A stretch of DNA of 64,000 nt from Pseudomonas hygromyciniae (GTDB lineage Bacteria > Pseudomonadota > Gammaproteobacteria > Pseudomonadales > Pseudomonadaceae). Location: positions 5,702,501 through 5,766,500 of the forward strand of contig NZ_CP070506.1 in assembly GCF_016925675.1 (NCBI RefSeq), read 5' to 3'. Both the position numbers and the translations under genes were made by a program. Position 1 is the first letter of the stretch. The number at the start of each line of letters is the position of its first letter. Shown here piece by piece: positions 17,563 to 25,709 of this stretch. The notes beneath the pieces were generated by a model, which saw only the letters and a list, made by a program, of their open reading frames with translations, was not told the DNA's origin and searched no databases.

Positions 17563-18489
17563 CTATTTCTGCTTCTCGAAGCGGTAGAACAGATTGGGTT
17601 CACTGACCATGTACAGCGTGCCGTTTTCGTCCATGGTCACGCCTTCGGCGCGGGGGATCGTATTTTTCAGGCCATTGAAGCCACCAAGCACGGTCATGAA
17701 GCTGACTTGCTCGCCTTTTTTGTCCAGTTCCAGCAGCAGATGGGAGTCGGCGGACAGTACCAACAGGTGGCCGGTACGCGGATCGACACTCAGGGCCGAA
17801 AGGTTGCGGATATCCAGCTCGGAGCTGGGCAATCTCTGCTTGTCGCCAGCCAGGGTCTGGCTGCCGTCGCTGGCCCAGGTAAACAGCTGCGCTGGCCGCT
17901 CGATACCCAACACCAGCTGTTGATTGCGCTTGTCCCAGGTGATGGCCTCGAACGCCTTGTTCTGGTTCTTGGAGGGGCCCAGGTCGTAGCTCGGGTAGTC
18001 TGAGAAATCCAGTTGCCGCGTGTCGGCATCAACCTTGACCAGGGTCACGTTGTGCCGGCGCTCGTCCACGATGCCCAGCACGCCGTTTTCCATGACCGTC
18101 ACGCCTTCCGGGTTGCTCCAGCCCACCAGCGCAATCTTGCGCAGCACATCACCCTGCAGGCTCAGCTCCACCAGGAACGGGTTCCTGCCCATGACCGCGA
18201 ACAGGGTCTTGGTCCTGGGGTCGTAGGCCAGATCCGAAGCTTCGTCCTTTTCCATGCCGGGCAACGGCTTGGCATCGATCACTGCACGGTAATCCGGAAG
18301 CCAGACGCTCTCCCGACGCTCCATCGGGCTTTCAAACCGCTCCAATACCCACAGTGCGCCCCGGTCATCCCAGTGCATCAACCAGGAAATCCCATAGAAG
18401 ATCGCTCCGACCAGGAACAGCCAAGAGTACCAGCGCATATTCAGGCGCGGGCGAGGAGTGAGTTTCACAGAAGGGAGAGGCATAGCCAT
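17563..18489 (-). CDS. SdiA-regulated-domain (YjiK-like) membrane-anchored protein, copy 2
   Basis: 308 aa. An N-terminal anchor (MRWYSWLFLVGAIFYGISWL) precedes a propeller-like domain with the same repeating motifs as its neighbour: ASDLAYDPRTKTLFAVMGRN, VGWSNPEGVTVMENGVLGIV, QNKAFEAITWDKRNQQLVLG, RNLSALSVDPRTGHLLVLSA, PRAEGVTMDENGTLYMVSEP. The C-termini of the two paralogues are the most similar part (EPNLFYRF / EPNLFYVF). Start choice is uncertain: ATGs at 18489 and 18483 both lack a clear ribosome site. Function is unknown; the domain is named for E. coli genes repressed by SdiA, which is not evidence of quorum control here. Confidence 0.83.
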   Translation of the reverse strand: MAMPLPSVKLTPRPRLNMRWYSWLFLVGAIFYGISWLMHWDDRGALWVLERFESPMERRESVWLPDYRAVIDAKPLPGMEKDEASDLAYDPRTKTLFAVMGRNPFLVELSLQGDVLRKIALVGWSNPEGVTVMENGVLGIVDERRHNVTLVKVDADTRQLDFSDYPSYDLGPSKNQNKAFEAITWDKRNQQLVLGIERPAQLFTWASDGSQTLAGDKQRLPSSELDIRNLSALSVDPRTGHLLVLSADSHLLLELDKKGEQVSFMTVLGGFNGLKNTIPRAEGVTMDENGTLYMVSEPNLFYRFEKQK

Positions 18490-18634
18490 GGAGGCATTCC
18501 AGATAATCGACTGTAGGTTATAGCCCAGGCTCAGAGCGCCTGCGTGCCATATGGCCAAGGATTATCCGGATGGAGTGTGAAAAAAATGCAAAGCGCCGAT
18601 TTGCGCAGTCGCACAAATAATCTGTGTACGAGCT

Positions 18635-18726
18635 TGTGTGGGAGCCGGGCTTGCCCGCGATGCAAGCACCGTGGTGTATCAGGCACACCGCAGTGATGCT
18701 ATCGCAGGCAAGCCAGCTCCCACACA
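18635..18726. repeat. REPIN variant (GGGCTTGCCCGCGATG type)
   Basis: TGTGGGAGCCGGGCTTGCCC arm and an imperfect inverted right arm (CTATCGCAGGCAAGCCAGCT then CCCACACAAG). The right arm has lost several pairs. Confidence 0.8.
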
Positions 18727-18751
18727 AGCCGGCGCCTGCAGAGGGATGGGA

Positions 18752-19417
18752 TTAGCGTACAGAGCTTTCGAAGCGGCTCACGCCGGGCAGTTCCAGCACC
18801 AGTTCATCACCCACTTCCAGCGGGCCCACGCCCACAGGCGTACCGGTCAGGATCACATCACCGGCCTGCAGCGAGAAGCAGCCGGCCATGTGCTGGATCA
18901 TCGGCACGATCGGGTTGAGCATCTGCGCACTGTTGCCGTCCTGGCGCACCTGGCCATTGATGGTCAGGCGAATGCCGATATCGGTCAGGTCCGGGAAGGT
19001 GCTGCCCACCACGAACGGCGCAATGACTGCCGCACCGTCGAAGGACTTGGCAATTTCCCACGGCAGGCCCTTGGCCTTGAGCTCGGACTGCTTGTCGCGC
19101 AAGGTCAGGTCCAGGGCCGGGGCGAAGCCGGAGATGGCGTCCAGCACTTCTTCACGGCTCGGGGTTTTCGACAGGGGTTTGCCGATCAGCACCGCGATTT
19201 CAGCTTCGTAGTGCACCGAACCGCGCTCGGCTGGAATGGCAAAGCCGCCTTCCAATGGCACCACGCAACTGCCCGGCTTGATAAACAGCAGGGGCTCGGT
19301 CGGCACCGGGTTATCCAATTCCTTGGCATGTTCGGCGTAGTTGCGCCCGATGCAAACCACTTTGCCCAGCGGGAAGTGGATATGGGTGCCGTCGACGTAC
19401 TTGTGCTGATAGCTCAT
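18752..19417 (-). CDS. Fumarylacetoacetate hydrolase-family protein (acylpyruvase-like)
   Basis: 221 aa, the size of the short FAHD1/YcgM branch, which hydrolyses acylpyruvates or decarboxylates oxaloacetate. Signature elements: VVCIGRNYAEHAKEL, PLLFIKPGSCVV, the metal ligands in VHYEAEIAVLIGK (E-x-E), then FAPALDLTLRD and GDVILTGTPVGVGPL. It lies 24 bp downstream of the hydroxyglutarate dehydrogenase-like gene on the same strand, so the two are likely co-transcribed and may share 2-oxoacid metabolism. The substrate is not determined. Confidence 0.9.
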   Translation of the reverse strand: MSYQHKYVDGTHIHFPLGKVVCIGRNYAEHAKELDNPVPTEPLLFIKPGSCVVPLEGGFAIPAERGSVHYEAEIAVLIGKPLSKTPSREEVLDAISGFAPALDLTLRDKQSELKAKGLPWEIAKSFDGAAVIAPFVVGSTFPDLTDIGIRLTINGQVRQDGNSAQMLNPIVPMIQHMAGCFSLQAGDVILTGTPVGVGPLEVGDELVLELPGVSRFESSVR

Positions 19418-19441
19418 GGACCGCTTCCTCTTTCGTGATGG

Positions 19442-20836
19442 TTAAACAGCGAAGATCTTGCCCGGGTTCATGATCCCGTTCGGGTCGAACACCGCTTTCA
19501 CTGCCTTCATATATTCGATTTCAACCGGGGAGCGGCTGTAGGTCAGGTAATCACGCTTGGTCATGCCCACGCCATGTTCGGCGGAGATCGAGCCGTTGTA
19601 CTTCTCGACGGTTTCAAACACCCACTTGTTGACGGTGGCGCACTTGGCGAAGAACTCGTCCTTGGACAGGTTTTCCGGCTTGAGGATGTTCAAGTGCAAG
19701 TTGCCGTCGCCGATATGGCCGAACCAGACGATTTCGAAGTCGGGATAGTGTTCGCCGACAATCGCGTCGATTTCCTTGAGGAATGCCGGCACTTTCGACA
19801 CGGTGACCGAGATGTCGTTCTTGTAGGGCGTCCAGTGGGAGATGGTCTCGGAGATGTACTCGCGCAGCTTCCACAGGTTGTGCAGCTGGGTTTCACTCTG
19901 GCTCATCACGCCATCCAGCACCCAGCCCTGCTCGACACAGTGCTCGAAGGTTTCCAGGGCGTGGTTGGCGACTTCTTCGGTGGTGGCTTCAAATTCCAGC
20001 AGCGCGTAGAACGGGCATTCGGTTTCGAACGGCGCCGGCACATCGCCACGGCCCATGACCTTGGCCAGGGCCTTGTCGGAGAAAAACTCGAAAGCCGTCA
20101 GATCCAGCTTGCTCTGGAACGCGTGCAGCACCGGCATGATCGAGTCGAAGTCGGTGGTGCCGAGCACCATGGCAGTCAGGTTTTTAGGCGCACGATCCAG
20201 GCGCATGGTGGCTTCGACCACAAAACCCAGGGTGCCTTCGGCGCCGATAAACAGCTGGCGCATGTCGTAGCCGGTGGCGTTCTTGATCAGGTCGCGGTTG
20301 AGCTCCAGTACATCACCCTTGCCGGTGACGACCTTCATGCCGGCCACCCAATTTCGGGTCATGCCGTAGCGAATAACCTTGATCCCGCCGGCATTGGTGC
20401 CGATATTGCCGCCAATCTGGCTGGAACCGGACGAGGCGAAGTCCACCGGGTAGTACAGGCCGTTTTCTTCAGCGACGTTCTGCAATTGCTTGGTGACCAC
20501 GCCCGGCTGACACACGGCGGTGCGGTCGGTGAGGTTCACGTCGAGGATCTGGTTCATGTAGTCGAACGACACCACCACTTCGCCATTCGCGGCAACGGCC
20601 GCCGCCGACAAGCCGGTACGCCCACCGGATGGCACCAGCGCCACCTTGTGTTCATTGGCCCAACGGACAATAGCCTGTACCTGCTCAATGGTCTTGGGGA
20701 AGACGATAGCGGTCGGCGCGGGGGCGAAATGCTTGGTCCAATCCTTGCCGTAAGCCTCCAGGGAGTCGGCATCGGTCAGCACTTTGCCGGGCTCAACCAG
20801 GGTCTTTAGCTCATCAATCAGGGCAGGATGGGTCAT
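19442..20836 (-). CDS. FAD-linked D-2-hydroxyacid dehydrogenase (probable D-2-hydroxyglutarate dehydrogenase)
   Basis: 464-aa flavoprotein of the VAO/GlcD class. N-terminal FAD-binding domain: VPSGGRTGLSAAAVAANGEV, SSGSSQIGGNIGTNAGGIKV, GAEGTLGFVVEATMRL. C-terminal substrate domain: WFGHIGDGNLHLNI and SISAEHGVGMTKRDYLTYSR. The ATG at 20836 (MTHPALIDELK) was preferred over one 30 bp upstream. It is divergent from serA. In Pseudomonas SerA can reduce 2-oxoglutarate to D-2-hydroxyglutarate, and a neighbouring dehydrogenase re-oxidises it; the location here fits that partnership. Glycolate or D-lactate oxidation is the alternative. Confidence 0.88.
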   Translation of the reverse strand: MTHPALIDELKTLVEPGKVLTDADSLEAYGKDWTKHFAPAPTAIVFPKTIEQVQAIVRWANEHKVALVPSGGRTGLSAAAVAANGEVVVSFDYMNQILDVNLTDRTAVCQPGVVTKQLQNVAEENGLYYPVDFASSGSSQIGGNIGTNAGGIKVIRYGMTRNWVAGMKVVTGKGDVLELNRDLIKNATGYDMRQLFIGAEGTLGFVVEATMRLDRAPKNLTAMVLGTTDFDSIMPVLHAFQSKLDLTAFEFFSDKALAKVMGRGDVPAPFETECPFYALLEFEATTEEVANHALETFEHCVEQGWVLDGVMSQSETQLHNLWKLREYISETISHWTPYKNDISVTVSKVPAFLKEIDAIVGEHYPDFEIVWFGHIGDGNLHLNILKPENLSKDEFFAKCATVNKWVFETVEKYNGSISAEHGVGMTKRDYLTYSRSPVEIEYMKAVKAVFDPNGIMNPGKIFAV

Positions 20837-21041
20837 CGACAGAACTCTCGAACAATTCATGGTCATCCTGAGAACGCTTCACGTCGCAGGAATGAGTGTT
20901 TAGCGGGGCGCGTATGCTAGCATACCGCCCCCGCAGGACAGAGCCCAAGGGCGTTTCTGCGGTGACGGCTTTCCTGCCGTCCGGGTCAGCTTAAGTGATC
21001 CGATTCCCTGCCATTTTTCTCCGGGATACAGGTTTACGCAG

Positions 21042-22271
21042 ATGAGCAAGACTTCTCTCGATAAGAGCAAGATCAAGTTCCTTCTTCTGGAAGGCGTCCA
21101 CCCATCGGCCGTCGACGTCCTAAAGGCCGCCGGGTACACCAGCATTGAGTACATCACCAGTTCTCTGCCGGAATCCCAGCTCAAGGAAAAGATCGCCGAC
21201 GCGCACTTTATCGGCATTCGCTCCCGCACCCAGCTGACCGAAGAGATCTTCGATCACGCCAAGAAGCTGGTGGCTGTCGGCTGTTTCTGCATCGGCACCA
21301 ACCAGGTCGACCTCAATGCGGCGCGCGAGCGCGGTATCGCGGTGTTCAACGCCCCGTACTCCAACACCCGTTCCGTGGCGGAGCTGGTATTGGCCGAAGC
21401 CATCCTGTTGCTGCGCGGCATCCCTGAGAAGAACGCTTCCTGCCACCGTGGCGGCTGGATCAAAAGCGCAGCCAACTCCTTCGAAATCCGCGGCAAGAAG
21501 CTGGGTATCGTCGGTTACGGTTCGATCGGCACGCAATTGTCGGTACTGGCCGAAGGCCTGGGCATGCAGGTGTTCTTCTATGACACCCTGACCAAGCTGC
21601 CATTGGGCAACGCCACCCAAGTGTCGAGCCTGACCGAGCTGCTGGGCATGTCCGATATCGTGACCCTGCACGTGCCGGAAACCGCTGAGACCCAGTGGAT
21701 GATCGGCGAAAAGGAAATCCGCGCCATCAAGAAGGGCGGGATCCTGATCAACGCCGCTCGCGGCACCGTGGTCGAGCTCGATGCCCTGGCCGACGCGATC
21801 AAGGACAAGCACCTGATCGGCGCCGCCATCGACGTGTTCCCGGTGGAGCCGCGCTCCAACGACGACATTTTCGAAAGCCCGCTGCGTGGCCTGGACAACG
21901 TGATCCTGACCCCGCACATCGGCGGTTCCACCGCTGAAGCCCAGGCAAACATCGGTCTGGAAGTGGCAGAGAAGCTGGTCAAGTACAGCGACAACGGTAC
22001 GTCGGTGTCCTCGGTCAACTTCCCGGAAGTGGCCCTGCCGGCTCACCCTGGCAAGCACCGCCTGCTGCACATCCACCAGAACATCCCGGGTGTGATGATG
22101 GAGATCAACAAGGTCTTCGCGGAAAACGGCATCAACATCTCCGGTCAGTTCCTGCAGACCAACGAGAAGGTTGGCTACGTGGTGATCGACGTCGACGCCG
22201 AGTACTCGGACCTGGCGCAAGAGAAGCTGCAGCACATCAGCGGTACTATCCGTAGCCGCGTGTTGTTCTAA
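21042..22271 (+). CDS. serA: D-3-phosphoglycerate dehydrogenase
   Basis: 409-aa NAD-dependent enzyme for the first step of serine synthesis, of the E. coli-like form with one C-terminal ACT domain. NAD fold: LGIVGYGSIGTQLSVLAEGL; catalytic residues in INAARGTVVELDAL (Arg), the DVFPVEP segment (Glu) and TPHIGGSTAEAQ (His); the ACT domain starts near residue 335 (RLLHIHQNIPGVMMEINKVF) and should bind serine as feedback inhibitor. A leader hairpin GACGGC-TTTCCT-GCCGTC lies at 20964-20981, 60 bp before the start. A terminator follows the stop. Confidence 0.97.
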   Translation: MSKTSLDKSKIKFLLLEGVHPSAVDVLKAAGYTSIEYITSSLPESQLKEKIADAHFIGIRSRTQLTEEIFDHAKKLVAVGCFCIGTNQVDLNAARERGIAVFNAPYSNTRSVAELVLAEAILLLRGIPEKNASCHRGGWIKSAANSFEIRGKKLGIVGYGSIGTQLSVLAEGLGMQVFFYDTLTKLPLGNATQVSSLTELLGMSDIVTLHVPETAETQWMIGEKEIRAIKKGGILINAARGTVVELDALADAIKDKHLIGAAIDVFPVEPRSNDDIFESPLRGLDNVILTPHIGGSTAEAQANIGLEVAEKLVKYSDNGTSVSSVNFPEVALPAHPGKHRLLHIHQNIPGVMMEINKVFAENGINISGQFLQTNEKVGYVVIDVDAEYSDLAQEKLQHISGTIRSRVLF

Positions 22272-22293
22272 GGTTTCAGACGCACCACGAAGA

Positions 22294-22320
22294 AGGGAGC
22301 CCTGAGGGCTCCCTTTTTTT
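22294..22320 (+). terminator. Rho-independent terminator of serA
   Basis: GGGAGCC-CTGA-GGGCTCCC stem followed by TTTTTTT, 22 bp after the serA stop. Confidence 0.93.
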
Positions 22321-22334
22321 CGTCTGAACAAATC

Positions 22335-22772
22335 TTACTTGACGGTAACGGTGATCACTTTTGAAGCTACAGTAGGTTCAAACTGACGGTGAACGTTATC
22401 GCCCGCCACCAGTTGCAGGGTGTGCTTGCCGGGGGCCAGGGTCAGTTCAGTCTTGGTTTGTGCCTTGCCGAAATGGATCACGGTATCGGTGGCGGGAATC
22501 GGCTGGCTTGGGTCGGGCAACTCCTTCTGATCAACCAGCAAGTGGTGATGGCCGGCACCTGGGACTTGTTTGTCGATAGGCTCCAGGTCCATGCCCTTGA
22601 TGCCAAACTCAACGGTGAAGGTCTTGTCGACGGTAGCGCCATCCTTAGGCGAGACAATAAACACTTCAGCACCCTTGGGCGCAGGCGTACGTGGGACATC
22701 GGCGGCTGACGCCAGCATGGAAGCCCCCAGCAGCAGGCTGGCCAGGGTTGCACGAGACAAAATGGCTTTCAT
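22335..22772 (-). CDS. Secreted DUF4399-type protein
   Basis: 145 aa. The ATG at 22772 follows GGAGAAG and starts a signal peptide (MKAILSRATLASLLLGASML, cleaved after ASA). The mature part has features of DUF4399: VFIVSPKDGATVDKTFTVEF, GAGHHHLLVD with three histidines, KAQTKTELTLAPGKHTLQLV. It is likely an Ig-like periplasmic protein, and the histidine cluster could bind metal. No function is established. Convergent with serA across its terminator. Confidence 0.83.
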   Translation of the reverse strand: MKAILSRATLASLLLGASMLASAADVPRTPAPKGAEVFIVSPKDGATVDKTFTVEFGIKGMDLEPIDKQVPGAGHHHLLVDQKELPDPSQPIPATDTVIHFGKAQTKTELTLAPGKHTLQLVAGDNVHRQFEPTVASKVITVTVK

Positions 22773-22906
22773 TAACTTCTCCAGTTTTTCTGTGAAATCT
22801 GTAGGGTTATGACAACTTAGTGACGAAACGTTGTCCAAGGCACTCGACACCATAGCAAAGCGAGCCTGAACCGCGTCTCGCATCTTCGAATTCTTTAGGA
22901 GTGACC

Positions 22907-23530
22907 ATGCGTTTTTTGCCTGGCCTGTTACTTGTCCTGCCTTTCTTGAGCCCCTTGGCCCACGCCGAACTGTTTGACGACGTATTTGACCGTGGAGAGC
23001 TGCGCATTGCCCTGGAGGCCGATACGCCGCCCTTCAACTTCAAGGAAGGCGACAAACTCACCGGTTTTGAAGTGGAACTGGGTGAGTTGCTGGCTCGGGA
23101 AATGGACGTACGCCCCTCCTTTATCACCACCGACGCCACTGACTTGCTGCCCGGAGTAGAGAGTGGCAAGTACGATGTGGCGATCAACCACATCGCTGTG
23201 ACTGCGCAACTGCAGGATCGTTTCGATTTCAGCGTGCCGTATAGCTATGCCAATGCCCAGATGCTTGCCAACAAGCAGAAAAAACCGCTGTTGAGCGGCC
23301 TGGATACACTGACGAGCAGTCAATTTGCCGCCAAGCCCGTCGAGGGCGTGGATCTGCACAGCCGCGTCGATGCCAAGACCACGTTGACCCTGGCCATCCC
23401 GTTCCAGAAGGGCAACCCGGCGTTCAAATCGAGCCTGGACAACGCGTTGGAGCGGATCAAGGCCGATGGGCGGCTGACGGCGCTGTCGGAAAAGTGGTTT
23501 GAGGCTGACATCAGCAAAGCCACCAAATAA
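22907..23530 (+). CDS. Periplasmic amino-acid-type substrate-binding protein, internally shortened
   Basis: 207 aa from the ATG at 22907 (AGGAG 5 nt upstream; an in-frame GTG lies 6 bp earlier). Signal peptide MRFLPGLLLVLPFLSPLAHA, then the SBP_bac_3 family-3 fold: RGELRIALEADTPPFNFKEG, LTGFEVELGELLAREMDV, SGKYDVAINHIAVTAQLQDR. After YANAQMLANKQKK the usual 45-60 residues (KGKKVGV...YD...L.VGRIDA) that make most of lobe II are absent, and the sequence passes within about 35 residues to the C-terminal PFQKGNPAFKSSLDNALERI and LSEKWF. The frame is intact, so it may still be expressed, but normal ligand clamping is doubtful. No permease or ATPase is adjacent. Confidence 0.8.
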   Translation: MRFLPGLLLVLPFLSPLAHAELFDDVFDRGELRIALEADTPPFNFKEGDKLTGFEVELGELLAREMDVRPSFITTDATDLLPGVESGKYDVAINHIAVTAQLQDRFDFSVPYSYANAQMLANKQKKPLLSGLDTLTSSQFAAKPVEGVDLHSRVDAKTTLTLAIPFQKGNPAFKSSLDNALERIKADGRLTALSEKWFEADISKATK

Positions 23531-23573
23531 CCAATGGGGGGCCAGCATTGTGTGGAGTGGGCTTGTGTGGGAT

Positions 23574-24068
23574 TTAGGTGGGGTTTGGGAGTTGGGCCAG
23601 GGCCGCAGCCGCCTCGGCCAACTCCAACTCGCTGAACACCTGCACCCCATGGCGCTTGAGCAACGCCGCCGTCACCCCTTCGCCCGTGACTTTCACCCCA
23701 CTGAACGTGCCGTCATACGTCAGCAGGTTGCCGCATGACGGGCTATTGGCCTTGAGCACCGCGATACGGATGCCATGGCGCTGCACCAGCGCCAAAGCCT
23801 GCCGCGCACCCTCAAGGAAGGCTTCGCTGAAGTCCTCGCCATCGGCGGTCAGCACTTGGGCGCGGCCTTCCCACACAGCTATCCCCTGCCCGCCCGGAAT
23901 CTCGGCGGACGGCCGTGGCGTAGGCAGGCCCCCAGCGACCTCTGGGCACACCGCAACCACCCGCCCTTCGGCCTGCCAGGCGGCCAGTTGGGCAAATGGC
24001 CCGCTGGCCCCGCCGTCATAACGTACGCGATGCCCCAGCAGGCAGCGGCTGACCAGAATCTTTTGCAT
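23574..24068 (-). CDS. DUF523 family protein
   Basis: 164 aa; starts MQKILVSRCLLGHRVRYDGG and contains CPEVAGGLPTPRPSAEI and ANSPSCGN, cysteine-containing signatures of DUF523 (YbbK/2-thiouracil desulfurase-related family, in which cysteines hold an Fe-S cluster). The ATG at 24068 lies 2 nt after the stop of the upstream oxygenase gene (TGAGCATG), indicating translational coupling. The substrate is unknown. Confidence 0.88.
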   Translation of the reverse strand: MQKILVSRCLLGHRVRYDGGASGPFAQLAAWQAEGRVVAVCPEVAGGLPTPRPSAEIPGGQGIAVWEGRAQVLTADGEDFSEAFLEGARQALALVQRHGIRIAVLKANSPSCGNLLTYDGTFSGVKVTGEGVTAALLKRHGVQVFSELELAEAAAALAQLPNPT

Positions 24069-24070
24069 GC

Positions 24071-24703
24071 TCAAAACGGCTCGTTGCCCCGCCGGCGAAA
24101 CCAGCCCGTCAGCGACAGGCGCTCGCGGTGGGCGGGCAGGACTTCATGGGGCACTTCCCCCGACAGGAACACCACCAGGCAACCGCCGGTGGGGTCCACA
24201 TCGTGTTCAATGCCATCATTGAGATACATGCGCAACTGGCCACCGTGTTCGGGCAGCCAGTCCTGGTTCAGGTAGACCACCGCCGAGACCATGCGCCGGT
24301 CATCATCGCGAAAACGGTCGAGGTGCTTGAGGTAGAACGCTCCCGGCGGGTACATGGCGAAGTGGCATTCAAACTCTTCCAGCCCCAGGAACAGCCCACG
24401 GTTCATCGCCAGCCGCAGGCTGTCCATCAGCGTCAGGTAGCGGTCGCAGATAGCCGCCTGGCCGGGCTCCAGCCATTGGATATGGTCGCCACGGATCCCC
24501 TCGCGAATCTCCTGGGCCGGCCCGCGCCCGACAGCAGCCGGTGCCAATTCACCTTCAGCGGCACGTTTATGGCACTCAGCCGCCAGTTCCAGGGTCAGAG
24601 CCTCTGGCAGGAAGATGTTCTGCTGCGACCAGCCTTTCATGGCCAGGTCGTCGACGATGCTTAGCAGCAGCGGGTCATCAGGGGATATTTGCATGGCGCG
24701 CAT
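24071..24703 (-). CDS. 2-oxoglutarate/Fe(II)-dependent prolyl-hydroxylase-like oxygenase
   Basis: About 210 aa. Double-stranded beta-helix oxygenase with the iron triad as HLDRF (H and D) and PHEVLP (H), plus the 2OG-binding arginine in RLSLTGWFRR. YPPGAFYLKHLDRF and VYLNQDWLPEHGGQLRMYL resemble the prolyl-4-hydroxylase/Tpa1 group, whose bacterial members act on EF-Tu or on unknown proteins. Start uncertain: ATGs at 24712, 24703 and 24694 are in frame; 24703 has GGAT 7 nt upstream. It forms a coupled pair with the DUF523 gene. Confidence 0.87.
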   Translation of the reverse strand: MRAMQISPDDPLLLSIVDDLAMKGWSQQNIFLPEALTLELAAECHKRAAEGELAPAAVGRGPAQEIREGIRGDHIQWLEPGQAAICDRYLTLMDSLRLAMNRGLFLGLEEFECHFAMYPPGAFYLKHLDRFRDDDRRMVSAVVYLNQDWLPEHGGQLRMYLNDGIEHDVDPTGGCLVVFLSGEVPHEVLPAHRERLSLTGWFRRRGNEPF

Positions 24704-24834
24704 AGTATCCATACGCCTGGCAAACCGACAGCGCCGCCTAGCGCCTAAACACACTTTAGTCAGGTGACTGATAGGACTTCTCGACAAATCCTACGCCCGA
24801 CACGGACAATAGTGGCCGACTGACAGGAGTCCCT

Positions 24835-25587
24835 ATGCGTCGTTTGTTTTTATCCTTGCTGATGTTCTGCGTGTTGCCCGCCTGGGCAGACAGCCATGAC
24901 CAGTTGTACGCGGTCGCCGGCTGGCCGGAACAACGCGCGCATTTTAATGACGCCTTGAGTGCCGCCCAGCAGCGCTACCGCAATAGCTTGCCGCCGGCGG
25001 TGTACCAGGCGCTGGTGGACAACAGCAATAAACGCTTCGCCCCCAAGGCCATGGATCAGCGCGCCGAAGCCCAGTTGCGCCAGAACCTGGCCGATCCAAA
25101 ACCGGCGCTGGCGTTTTTCCAGTCGCCTCTGGGACGCAAGATTGTCGCCGCCGAGTTGCTGGCGACCCGCCGCGACCAATTGGCCAAGAATGCCCAGGGC
25201 TTGCCGCAGATCCAGGCCGACGCCACGCGTAGCCTGATCATCGGCCACTTGGCCCAGGCGTTGCCCGCCCGCGAAGCCGGTGCCGAGGTCAGCCTGGCGA
25301 TTGCCGGCGTGGCAGCGGACAGCCTGAGCCAGATGATCCCCGGCCTGTTGGGCGGCGGTCAGGCGCAAGGCATGCTCAACGGCCAGCGCGAGCGGTTGAT
25401 GCAGCAGATCGGCAATGACCTGAACAACACCTTGCTGTACGTCTACCGGGATCTGTCGGACCCGGAGTTGGAAGAGTTCGCCACGTTTGCCGAATCGCCG
25501 GAAGGCAAGGCGTATTACCAGGCAGCGCTGGCAGCGATCCGCGCCGGCCTGGCGGTCGGCCAAAGCACCTCCAGCCTGGCCCCCTGA
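24835..25587 (+). CDS. Secreted DUF2059 protein
   Basis: 250 aa with signal peptide RRLFLSLLMFCVLPAWA. A mainly helical mature part holds two related stretches, one ending LADPKPALAFFQSPLGRKIV and one ending LSDPELEEFATFAESPEGKA, typical of DUF2059. An AGGAG precedes the ATG. Function is unknown; probably periplasmic. Confidence 0.85.
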   Translation: MRRLFLSLLMFCVLPAWADSHDQLYAVAGWPEQRAHFNDALSAAQQRYRNSLPPAVYQALVDNSNKRFAPKAMDQRAEAQLRQNLADPKPALAFFQSPLGRKIVAAELLATRRDQLAKNAQGLPQIQADATRSLIIGHLAQALPAREAGAEVSLAIAGVAADSLSQMIPGLLGGGQAQGMLNGQRERLMQQIGNDLNNTLLYVYRDLSDPELEEFATFAESPEGKAYYQAALAAIRAGLAVGQSTSSLAP

Positions 25588-25597
25588 CACCGCCCCC

Positions 25598-25700
25598 CTG
25601 TAGGAGCGAGCTTGCTCGCGAAAAACTCAAGGACACCGCGTTTAACCAGACAGCACGCGTTATCGTTGACGTCCTTCGCGAGCAAGCTCGCTCCTACAGG
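25598..25700. repeat. REPIN of the TAGGAGCGAGC subfamily
   Basis: CTGTAGGAGCGAGCTTGCTC ... GAGCAAGCTCGCTCCTACAG between convergent genes. The centre (ACTCAAGGACACCGCG, then CGCGTTATCGTTGACGTCC) is nearly that of the 16425 copy. Confidence 0.92.
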
Positions 25701-25709
25701 GGGGGAGGG

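Noticed and set aside
20964..20981. Leader hairpin of serA as a riboswitch
   Set aside because: A single 6-bp stem is too simple, and no known ligand-binding RNA consensus was recognised.
23541..23575. GTGTGGAGTGGGCTTGTGTG as a REP element
   Set aside because: Only a fragment resembling one arm start is present, with no palindrome or partner.
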